The notes under the pieces: generated by a model
The model's input: the letters and a program-made list of their open reading frames with translations, nothing else
Databases searched by the model: none
Told to the model about the DNA's origin: nothing
From: Sorghum bicolor
Taxonomy: Eukaryota > Streptophyta > Magnoliopsida > Poales > Poaceae
Assembly (NCBI RefSeq): GCF_000003195.3
Contig: NC_012872.2
Coordinates: forward strand, 56,835,695 to 56,899,694
Direction of reading: 5' to 3'
Length of the DNA: 64,000 bases
Position numbers and translations under genes: made by a program
In this document: positions 1-9,373 of the stretch, piece by piece
How positions within the stretch are numbered: the first letter of the stretch is position 1
How the letters are laid out: each line of letters opens with the position of its first letter

Positions 1-2414
1 GATCATTCCGTTTGCACGTTCAACTTGGCCATTTGCCCATGGGTGGGCTACTGACACGTATTTTATGACTATGCCTCTCTCATCGCAGAAGTCCCAAAAT
101 GTGGTGCCAGTGAACTGAGTACCCAGGTCGGTGATTATACTGTTTGGGATCCTGAATCTGTGTATGATTTGATTGAGGAACTCCACGGCCTTCTCGGAGG
201 TTGCCTTGACCAGTGGCATGTATTCAATCCACTTTGAAAACTTGTCGATTAATACGAAGATGAACTTGAAGTTACCAGGGGCCGGTTTAAATGGCCCGAT
301 CATGTCGAGCCCCCAGCAAGCGAAAGGCCAGAACGACGGTATAGTTTGAATCTCATGAGCAGGTACGTGGGTCCGTTTAGCGAAGAACTGACATCCCTCA
401 CAGTGCCGGACCAGTTTTTCTGCGTCGTTGACCGCGGTTGGCCAATAAAAACCTGCTCGGAAAGCTTTCCCGACCAGCGTTCTCGAGGCAGCATGATTGC
501 CGCAGGATCCGGCATGTATGTCGTCTAGGAGCTTGATGCCATCATCTTGGGATATGCATTTGAGCAGCACTTCAGAACTTGCATTTTTTCGCATAAGTTT
601 GTCATCCACCAGTATGTAATTCTTTGATCGTCGAATGAGGCGCTCGTTCTCTATTTTATCCTGAAAGCCTGTCCCGTCCGATATATACCGGATGAATGGG
701 GTGCGCCAATCGCGGTTACTGGTTGTCGGAGTAACGTCGTCTATGAGCATCGCCTCAATAGGTTGCTTTTCGGGCGGATCTTTGCCCACACTTGGCTCAT
801 GGATGTCCTGGACGAAAACACCTCGCGGGATCTGGGCCCGAGATGACCCTAATTTTGACAACGCATCTGCTGCCTGGTTCTTATCCCAGACCATGTGGAT
901 GTACTCTATGCCATAGAAGTTGGTTTCCCATTTGCGAATTTCTTTGCAGTAGAGATCCATCTTCTCGTGGGTTGCGTCCCATTCCTTGTTGAGCTGGTTG
1001 ATAACTAAAGCGGAGTCGCCATAGACATAAAGGCGTTTGACTCCCAACTCAACGGCTAATCGTATGCCGTGAAGGCATGCTTCGTACTCGGTGACGTTGT
1101 TTGATGCCGGAAAAAGGATCCTAAGGACGTAACGCAGTTTGTCCTTGTTGGGCGACATGAAAAGTACCCCAGCGCCGGCGCCGTTGATGTTTAAGGACCC
1201 GTCGAAGAACATCGACCAGTGGTCGGAGACGTCGGGAACAGGAGGCTCGTTGAGATCCGTCCATTCTGCGATGAAATCGACCAGGGCTTGAGACTTGACT
1301 GTGGTGCGGCTCTGGAACTCCAAGGAGAATGGGCATAATTCCATTGCCCATTTTACAATTCTGCCGTTGGCGTCTTTATTGCGCAGGATATCCCCAAGAG
1401 GGAAACTGGTGGTTACCAAGACTCGATGGCCGTCGAAATAGTGCTTTAGCTTCCTCGATGTTATTAGGATGGCGTATATGAGCTTCTGTATTTGCGGATA
1501 TCTGGCCTTAGACTCGTTTAGGACTTCGCCTATGAAGTAAACGGGTCTCTGAACCTTGTAGACGTGGCCTGGCTCGTCTCGCTCGACCACTATTGCCGTC
1601 GAAACAACCCTGTCAGTTGCAACAATGTAAAGTAGTAGGTCTTCATTGGGCTGAGGCGCTGTAAGGACAGGCGGTGAAGTGAGAAAGGTCTTAAGCTGGG
1701 TGAACGCAGCGTCAGCCTCTTCTGTCCAGGAGAATTTTACTGACGCCTTCAGGAGTTTGAAGAAAGGGAGGCCCTTTTCTCCTAGTCTTGAGATGAAGCG
1801 GCTGAGAGCGGCCATACATCCGGTGAGCTTCTAAATATCCTTGACATTCTTAGGTGGTCGCATGTCAAGTACTGCTTGTACTTTTGAAGGGTTCGGCTGT
1901 ATGCCGTCACGACTGACGACGTTGCCGAGTAGTAGACCAGAGGGGACCCCAAAGATGCACTTTTTGGGATTGAGTTTCCACTTATACTTGTTTAGTGCTT
2001 TGAAGGTTCGGTCTAAGTTGTCGATTAGGGTGCTGGCATCCCTTGTTTTGACGACGACGTCGTCTACGTAAGCCTCGACGAGGTCGTCACGAATCTCGTC
2101 GTGGAGGCATTGCTGGATGGCCCTTTGGTAGGTTGCCCCGGCGTTTTTGAGTCCGAAGGACATGGTCGTATAGCAATATGCACCGAAAGGAGTGATGAAA
2201 GATGTTTTGATCTGATCGTCTTCCTTTAGCGAGATCTGGTGATAACGAGAGTAGCAATCTAGAAAAGAAAGGAGTTCGCATCCGGCCGTTGAGTCGACCA
2301 CCTCGTCGATGCGAGGGAGACCAAAAGGATCTTTAGGACAGTGTTTATTGAGATCAGTGTAATCAATGCACATTCTCCATTCATTATTCTTTTTGCGTAC
2401 AAGAACCGGATTGG
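1..2414 (-). pseudogene. pol: Element A pol: reverse transcriptase, RNase H, archaeal-type RNase H, integrase (broken)
   Basis: Read from right to left, the frame carries the rest of the reverse transcriptase with the AYVDDVVV active-site motif, a first RNase H-like connection region and a second RNase H of the extra archaeal type typical of Tat elements ([14 protein letters not shown]). Integrase follows, with an HHCC zinc finger and the first catalytic Asp residues; the window edge falls near the catalytic Glu (VERAN context). A nonsense TAG at 1831-1833 (minus sense) interrupts it just after RT; inner copy B has an open codon there. Downstream of that stop I read the frame as open to the window edge. 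Together with the breaks at 13024-16455, A cannot express full-length pol. Confidence 0.85.
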
Positions 2415-2419
2415 CAAGC
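2415..2419. repeat. Target-site duplication CAAGC, left copy (element B insertion)
   Basis: CAAGC directly precedes the TG of the left LTR of B. The matching copy is at 13024-13028. Five bases is the usual duplication length for Ty3/gypsy integrases. Confidence 0.92.
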
Positions 2420-2878
2420 TGTCGACGAAAGCTGGTCGGCAGTCTACCTTGGGGTATACCCACGGTAGTAGTTTATCGGTAGACGGTGCGCAAACTACGA
2501 ACTCGATGGTGACGCAAGACACGGACAAGCTTTTTATCCAGGTTCGGCCGCCGAGTTGGCGTAATACCTACGTCCTGCGTCTGGTTGTATTGGATTGTGT
2601 TGAGAGATAATCTGTCCTAGGGGGGTCCCTTGCCCCTCCTTATATAGTCTGGAGGGCAGGGTTACAGATCTGGAAACTAATCCTAGTCGGTTACAATTGC
2701 CATGGATAATTCGATATCAATTCCTATTCTAACCGACTAGAATCCTGCTTGATCTCCACATCTTGTTTCCTTGCGCGAAACTCCAGGTTGTCGGATCAAG
2801 CCTTGAACTCGTCTCGTAATGGGCCAAGCCTCCTGGGCGAAGTCTAGCCGTAAGGGTATAGGGGTTTATACCCCCACA
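2420..2878 (-). repeat. 3' LTR of element B
   Basis: 459 bp. Read on the minus strand it starts TGTGGGGGTATAAACCCC and ends in CGACA. By eye it differs from 12565-13023 at five single bases, with no length difference. The low divergence means a recent insertion. Confidence 0.95.
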
Positions 2879-3378
2879 GCTAGTCCCCGAGCACCATGTA
2901 TTGTGATGTAACACGCCTTCTTGAGCTTCTTCGATCAGCGAGACTTGACGTCTTCAATAAGTGGGAAAATCGCCCAAACAGTTGCAACGGTTCTTTGACC
3001 AACTCAAAAGACAGTTGATCAATATTGACATCGAAGGAGCGAGTTGTTCGAAGAATGCATGGTGCTCTAAATTAAAAAAGATTTCTTTCTTGGTGAAGTG
3101 TGCCCACTTTACTTTTTTTGAAAGGTATAAATATCAAAAAAGCAAGCAAATTCACCGCTAGGTGAAGTGTGCCCACTTAGTCCCCGAGCCTGGTAGTAGG
3201 TGACGTAGGCACGTGGTGCCAGGGTCAAAAATAAAAGTCCTCAAAGAAATTCTGTAACTGAGATGCATCGCCAGATGCATCGTACCGATGTAGTCCCCGA
3301 CCTTGCTGGAAGGCGAAGTATGAGCCTTGTAGCAAGGTCTAAATAATTGAATTTACCAGTCCGTCTGCAATTGAATAG
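2879..3378. other. Non-coding 3' spacer of element B with repeated AGTCCCCGAG motif
   Basis: No gene is visible. The ten-mer AGTCCCCGAG or close variants recurs (2882, 3179, 3291 and 3390 regions), the first next to the LTR edge. On the minus strand it reads CTCGGGGACT, a G-rich tract where the polypurine tract is expected. A TATA-like box TATAAATA lies at 3126-3133 on the plus strand, about 640 bp before the antisense gene; its use as that gene's promoter is inference. Confidence 0.6.
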
Positions 3379-3763
3379 ACTAATCGACCAGTCCCCAAGC
3401 ACCAAGTGCGCTCCTTAGAATTTTCAAATTGGTGGGCTGGTCGACCAGTCCCCGAGCGTATAGTGCTCGGTGGTCGGTGCAGTCCCCAAGTTCATAAATT
3501 GGTGAGCTGGTCGACCAGTCCCCGAGCGTATATTGCTCGGTGGTCGGTGCAGTCCCCAAGTTCATAAATTGGTGAGCTGGTCGACCAGTCCCCGAGCGTA
3601 TATTGCTCGGTGGTCGGTGCAGTCCCCAAGTTCATAAATTGGTGAGCTGGTCGACCAGTCCCCGAGCGTATATTGCTCGGTGGTCGGTGCAGTCCTTGAA
3701 GGTCCGAGCTGATAGACTGGGCGACCAGTCCCCGAGCGTCGAGTGCTCGGTGGTCGGCGCCTC
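3379..3763. repeat. 70-bp tandem repeat array upstream of the antisense gene
   Basis: The string CGACCAGTCCCCGAGCG recurs with exact 70-bp spacing at about 3442, 3512, 3582, 3652 and 3722. A degenerate copy lies before it, near 3380. Each unit holds AGTCCCCGAG, GTGGTCGGTGCAGTCCCC and AAATTGGTGAGCTGG. The last unit ends only a few bases before the ATG at 3766, so the array occupies the promoter/leader position of the antisense gene and also the region just before the 3' LTR on the element strand. Confidence 0.93.
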
Positions 3764-3765
3764 TA

Positions 3766-6700
3766 ATGGCGAAGAGCGACTCCAGGAAGAGGGCCGAACT
3801 GATGGCCAAGGAGTGGAAGAAATCTCGCAGCACCACGAAATCTCTTGGTGACCTCGTCGATATGGGGCTTCTGCACGGCCCGGAGCTCGGCGGCTGGAGG
3901 GCACCGGAGGGGGAGAGCTACCCCGACCCTCGCGCCGGTGAGATCGTCGTATTTGAAGATTTCATTAAGAGGGGTTTTGGTGTTCCTGTTCATCCTTTTC
4001 TTCAAGGTCTTCTTTTGTATTATGAGATCGGGATTTGCAATCTGCACCCGAACTCAATTCTCCTCATTTCCACCTTTATCCATCTGTGCGAGGCCTATGT
4101 TGGCATAGAGCCGCACTTCGATCTTTTCCGGTATCTTTTCTGCTTGAGGAAGAAGGGAGCAGTTGGAGGCTCCAAGGTTGCAGGTGGAGTATACCTCAAC
4201 CTTCGTGATGGAATGAAGAATCGCTACCTGCACTGTCCATGGAACACTTCCTTAACCGAATGGTACAGGAAGTGGTTCTACATCAGGGAGGAACCGGGCA
4301 GCTCCACGTTCTGCGACGTGGGATACATTCCTGAGAAGAGGACGAGCTGGACCGACCGCCCGGAGTTCGACGGTCCAGTGGCGGATCTCATGAAGCTGAT
4401 CGACTGGTCGCGCCTGGACGGGCTTGGCGTGGTCGGCAACTTCATTTGCCGCCAGGTGATGCCCTGCCAGAAGAGGGTGCACTCGGCGTACGAGTATGCC
4501 GGAAGCGCAGACCCGACCAGGATGCGGTCGGAGATCTTGGAGAAAGCGGAGGTACAACAGCTGTTGAACGAGCTGTTTAACTTCGCGGACGGAGGCTTCA
4601 TCCGTGGCAGTGATCGGGTGCAAGCCTTCAAGTTAGGACGACCAGCACCAAAGGTATGTAGCAGATTCTGTTTTAGCATTCGTATATCGTCGGCAGTTGA
4701 CTCATTTCTGTTGCTTTTACAGATCGGCGGTGTCGACCGGTGCACAGTGTATGTATCACTGGCACGGGGAATGGAAAATCCTGCGGGAGAGGACCCGCCA
4801 GAGGAGGACGCTGCTCGGTGTACTCATTACACCAGCAGTGAAGAGGACCAAGCCCGCCCCATCCCGACCTCCGAGGAGAGGGTAGCGGGGAAGAGGCCAT
4901 TGCCGGCAGATCCTTTGCCGGCGGATGTTCCGGCGGAGAGCAGCCAAGCACCGAAGCGTCGTCGGCTCGTGCGGATCGTTGACGACGACGACGACGACGA
5001 GGAGGCTGCGCCGTCGTTGGTCCGACGGCCCCGGGGTCGCCCAGATAATGCGCCGGCCGCTACTGATCGAGTGGCCGGCGACGCCCCTGCACCGCAAGTT
5101 GTCGAGACGGGGGCGCAGGTGCCGACCGGCCGGGCGAGGATGAGGTTCACCGCCACCCACCGTCGATCAGACCTGTAAGTGTTCGACTTACGTATTTTTG
5201 GACTCCTCTTTGATTTTTTTTTTGAAATTTGACTTTTGTTCCTGTAGTGCGGCGTCGGATGTCGACCCCGGCCAGGTTGCCAGCCAAGGGATGGGCGAGC
5301 CTGCCCGCGGTTCTGGGGATGCGGCCCCCCAGACCACAGAGCAGCCAACAGCTGCAGTCGCGCCTGGGAGCACCGAGGGGCTCCCGAGCGCGGCACCGAC
5401 TACGACAAGAAGCCCGACCAGGGCTGGAGAGGCTCCCCCAACTGACTCCTCAGAGAAGGGAAGATCTCCGACCGCTCCTCCTGCCGGGGGGAGTGAAGTC
5501 CCCACGCCGCCCCGAGCAGGAGCCTCCTCTGCTGCGGGCTCCCCAGGTCTGGTCCAAGGGCCAGTAATACCTGGGACCACCACCGGGGGTGACGCAGCAC
5601 AGGAGGAGGAAACCCGGGCGGCCTCCGATGATGAGGTGGAGGAGATCGAGGGTCGTCCCCGTGATGGCCGCCAACACGTGTATGTGTGGCGCCGACGCGG
5701 GGATCACTTCATCGGGCATGAGGAGCTCGCCGAGACCGAAGAGGTTGCCAGGGTGGAGCGCGCGGCCAAGCGCCTCGTCGACGAAGTCAAGGTAAGCGAC
5801 TTTTTGCACTGCTGCACATTCTTTTGCCTTGTCTTGCATGGTCGTTATATGCTTGCTTCGTAGGACGCAATGAAAACGGCGAAGTACCGGAAACGGTGCT
5901 TTGACCAGATAGAAGGCGTCATGGCTGAGAACAAGGCCCTTGCCGCGGAGGTAGACCGGTTGCGGGCGGAGGTCGGGGAGAAGGTGGTCGAGATGAGTGC
6001 TGAAAAGGAGCGTCGTCTCGACCTCGCTCGTCGCTTGGCCGACCAGTACCGGCTGCAAGAAGGTTAGTCACACGCTCTGAGCAGCTTCGCGTACTTGTAT
6101 AGTTTGCTTTGCTGACCAGTTTAGGATTCACGCAGACTTGGAGGAGGAGGTGGCCAGCCTCCAACAAGAAAAGGAGCAGCTCAGCCAACAGCTCGCCGGT
6201 GCACTGGAGTCCGGGCGGCGAGCAGGAGAGGAGTTGGGTCGAAAAGACCGGGAGCTATCTGGTAATGGTTGCCGCCTTGTTGGTTACTGCCCGCCCCTTT
6301 TTTATGCCGAAAATAACGCTTCGTTTCGTTTGCAGTGCTTAAGGTGAACGCCAAAAAGCACCTGGACGATCTGACCAAGGACCGGGACTCCTGGAAGGTC
6401 AACTGTTGCAGGATCTGGAAAGGAGTGTCCCCGGTCCTAGACCTGATTAGTCCCGAGCTCCCGGAGAGCCAGCCCCGCGCGCCACGGTTGACCCCGGTCG
6501 AGAGGGCGCAACGGGCGTGGGACTGGCTCCAGCAGTTTGTGAAGGACGCCGGGGAGTTTGCCGGCGCGCACGTCCTCAGCATGCTGCGCGCCCACTACCC
6601 CCTGGTCGACTTGAGCAGGCTGGAGAAGGGGTACCCGAAGGAAGTCGGCCCGCAGGACGCGGACGAGCTTCGGAGTAGTCTGCTGGACTTGTCGTCGACA

Positions 6701-6910
6701 GTGATCGGCGACATCAATCTGTGCAGAACGGCCACTCCTCCAGACCAGCCGAGCTCAGATAGGTCGGCCAGGGAGTTGTCGGGCGCGTCCGTTGCTGGAG
6801 ATGGGCGGTCGACGCCTGCGGTCGCGACCAGCCAGGCGCCGGTGGCCCCGACCCCTTCGTCCGGGCAGCAGGGCCAGGCGGGTGATCAGCCCGAGCAGCT
6901 AGGCCAATAA
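3766..6910 (+). CDS. Antisense accessory gene of element B (gypsy-type 'transposase 28' domain protein), six exons
   Basis: Exons at 3766-4653, 4723-5174, 5248-5791, 5864-6062, 6136-6261 and 6336-6910. The five introns are 69, 73, 72, 73 and 74 bp. All begin GT and end AG (gtatgt, gtaagt, gtaagc, gttagt, gtaatg donors), and every junction keeps reading phase, giving 2784 nt, about 927 codons plus stop. Exon 1 holds the conserved N-terminal domain that grass annotation calls 'putative gypsy type transposon' (Pfam Transposase_28/PF04195, from memory). Exon 2 has a basic PKRRRLVR patch followed by an Asp/Glu run, a possible nuclear signal. Exon 3 is low-complexity Pro/Ala/Ser. Exons 4-5 look like a coiled coil rich in Glu, Arg and Leu. 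The gene is convergent with pol, whose stop is at 7188. Its function is unknown. The exon model is firm from the sequence; the domain name is from family recognition. Confidence 0.82.
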
Positions 6911-6981
6911 AGTAGTCTGTAGGAATAGACTAGTATCTGCCCGTCAGGGTATTTATTGTAAACTTTGTATGTAAAGTTTGT

Positions 6982-6987
6982 AATAAA
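6982..6987 (+). terminator. Candidate poly(A) signal AATAAA for the antisense gene
   Basis: AATAAA lies 72 bp after the stop codon at 6908-6910. A second AATAAA overlaps the stop itself. No gene is seen in 6911-7187 between the two convergent coding regions. Confidence 0.5.
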
Positions 6988-7187
6988 GTTTTCTTTTTGT
7001 CATGACTGTTGTTTTGAGCGCTGTAAAAATATCTGAGTGACGTGTCACCGTATTTGTCTTGGTTGTCGCCAAGAGCATCTATTGCAGGAGTTTTGCCGAG
7101 TGCTGTGTATGACAAGGTATAGGCGAAGAATAGAGAATTTCATTATCAAAAATTATAAGGTACTTACAAAAGAAAGTCATTAAAACT

Positions 7188-7796
7188 TTATGGATAGAAA
7201 CGTCGCAGTTTGTCGATGTGCCAAGAGTTAGGCACTCGTGTTCCGTCTGGGTATGCCAATCTGTAGGACGTAGGTCGTGTGACCTCGGTCACCACGAAGG
7301 GTCCTTCCCAGGGAGTGGATAACTTGTGCATTCCCTCCTGGCTTGTTTTCCATCGAAGCACCAGATCGCCGACCACGAAGGAACGGTCCTTGACGTTCCT
7401 GTTGTAGTATCGCCTGACTGCCGCGAGATATTTTGCTGTTCGGAGACATGAAACTAAACGCTTTTCCTCCATGCAATTGATTTCGAGTTCTCTGGCGTTG
7501 TCGGCAGTCGCCTGGTCGAAGTGCTCGCTTCTAGGAGATCCGAAGTGTATGTCAGACGGCAGGACCGCCTCTGCACCGTATACCATGAAGTAGGGAGACA
7601 CCCCTGTGTTTCGACTGGTCTGGGTTCGGAGGCCCCAGACCACTGCCGGCAATTCTCTCATCCATCGACCGGGTGCTCTGTCGTTTTCGGTGTACAGCCT
7701 TTTCTTTAGGGCGTCAACGATCATTCCGTTAGCACGTTCGACTTGGCACGTGGATGTGCCACTGACACATATTTTATGACTATGCCATGTAAGCAT
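7188..7796 (-). pseudogene. Element B integrase C-terminal remnant
   Basis: An open frame of about 200 residues beginning around the third catalytic residue region ([15 protein letters not shown]). It continues through the integrase C-terminal region of Tat elements, including the PYFMVYGAEAVLPSD and LVLRWK segments, and ends at the pol stop (HIDKLRRFYP). The zinc finger and the catalytic core with its two Asp residues are missing because of the upstream deletion. The frame differs from the RT frame to its right, so this part would not be translated with RT. Confidence 0.85.
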
Positions 7797-9373
7797 GCTT
7801 CGTATTCGGCGACGTTGTTTGACGCCGGGAAAAGGATCCGAAGGACGTAGCGGAGTTTGTCCTTGTTGGGTGATACGAACAATATCCCAGCGCCTGCACC
7901 GTTGATGTTCAAGGACCCATCAAAGAACATTGACCAGTGGTCTGAGACATCGGGAACGGAAGGCTCGTTGAGATCCGTCCATTCGGCAATGAAATCGACC
8001 AGGGCTTGAGACTTGACAGTGGTGCGACTCTGGAACTCCAGGGAAAATGGACATAATTCCATTGCCCATTTCACGATTCTGCCATTGGCGTCTTTATTGC
8101 GCAGGATGTCCCCGAGAGGAAAGCTGGTTGTCACCAGGACTCGATGGCCGTCGAAGTAGTGCTTCAGCTTTCTTGACGTTATCAGGATGGCGTATATAAG
8201 CTTCTGTATTTGTGGGTACCTGGCCTTGGACTCGTTTAAGACTTCGCTTATGAAGTAAACGGGTCTCTGGACCTTGAAGACGTGACCTGGTTCATCTCGC
8301 TCGACCACTATTGCCGTGGAAACAACCCTGTCGGTTGCAGCAATATAAAGGAGTAGGTCTTCATTGGGCTGAGGTGCTGTGAGGACAGGTGGTGAAGTGA
8401 GGAAGGTCTTAAGCTGAGTGAACGCAGCGTCGGCTTCCTCTGTCCAAGAAAATTTTTCTGACGCTTTCAATAGTTTGAAGAAAGGGAGGCCTTTTTCTCC
8501 CAGCCTTGAGATGAAACGACTGAGGGCGGCCATGCATCCGGTTAGCTTCTGAATATCCTTGACATTCTTTGGTGGTCGCATGTCGAGTACGGCTTTGACT
8601 TTTGAAGGGTTTGGTCGTATGCCGTCGCGACTGACGACGTTGCCGAGCAGTAGACCGGAAGGAACGCCGAAAATGCATTTCTTGGGGTTGAGCTTCCACT
8701 TGTACCTATTGAGTGCCTTGAAGGTTCGGTCTAAGTTGTCGATTAGGGTGCTCGCGTCCCTTGTTTTTACGACCACGTCGTCCACATAGGCCTCGACGAG
8801 GTCATCGCGAATCTCGTCGTGGAGGCATTGCTGGATGGCCCTTTGATAAGTGGCCCCGGCGTTTTTAAGCCCGAAAGACATGGTAGTGTAGCAGTATGCG
8901 CCGAAGGGTGTGATGAAGGATGTTTTGATCTGATCTTCTTCCTTTAGCGAGATCTGGTGATAACCAGAGTAGCAATCTAGAAAGGAGAGGAGTTCGCATC
9001 CGGCCGTTGAGTCGACCACCTCGTCGATGCGAGGAAGACCAAAAGGATCTTTAGGACAGTGTTTGTTGAGATCGGTGTAATCAACGCACATTCTCCATTC
9101 ATTATTCTTTTTGCGTACAAGAACCGGATTGGCGAGCCAATCGGGGTGATACACTTCTTTTATGAATCCGGCTGCTAGAAGCCGTGTTATTTCTGTCCTA
9201 ATAGCCTCCTTTTTGTCACGAGCGAACCGTCGCAGTTTTTGCTTGATTGGTCTTGCGGTCTTCGAGACATTTAAGGAGTGCTCGATCAGGTTTCGTGGGA
9301 CACCTGGCATGTCTGCGGGTTTCCATGCGAAAACGCTCACGTTGTCCCTTAGAAACCTGACGAGCGCGTCTTC
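7721..9373 (-). pseudogene. pol: Element B reverse transcriptase and RNase H region, truncated
   Basis: One frame follows the TAG at 9374-9376 and runs to about 7721. It includes the whole RT core ([51 protein letters not shown]), the first RNase H-like region ([13 protein letters not shown]) and the start of the archaeal-type RNase H ([15 protein letters not shown]). The latter stops after EACLHG, where the sequence jumps to integrase text ([11 protein letters not shown]). Element A shows the missing 0.99 kb between these points. A small indel just after the join changes frame. Confidence 0.9.

Larger units (their letters stand above)
1..2419 (-). mobile_element. Ty3/gypsy Tat-like element A, left part (3' half, cut by window edge)
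   Basis: This is the 3' half (pol) of an outer retrotransposon read on the minus strand; its 5' half lies at 13024-16916. The two parts are separated by element B. The sequence up to 2419 ends in CAAGC, and the same five bases begin the continuation at 13024, which is the target duplication of B. The 3' LTR of A lies left of the window. The family is assigned to Tat by its gag/protease type and by two successive RNase H-like regions before integrase. Confidence 0.9.

Noticed and set aside
3379..3763. Regular 70-bp repeats resembling a CRISPR array
   Set aside because: Units are near-identical along their whole length with no variable spacers, and the setting is a plant retrotransposon; it is a simple tandem array.
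7188..7796. Functional integrase in element B
   Set aside because: The zinc finger and two of three catalytic residues are deleted and the frame differs from RT.
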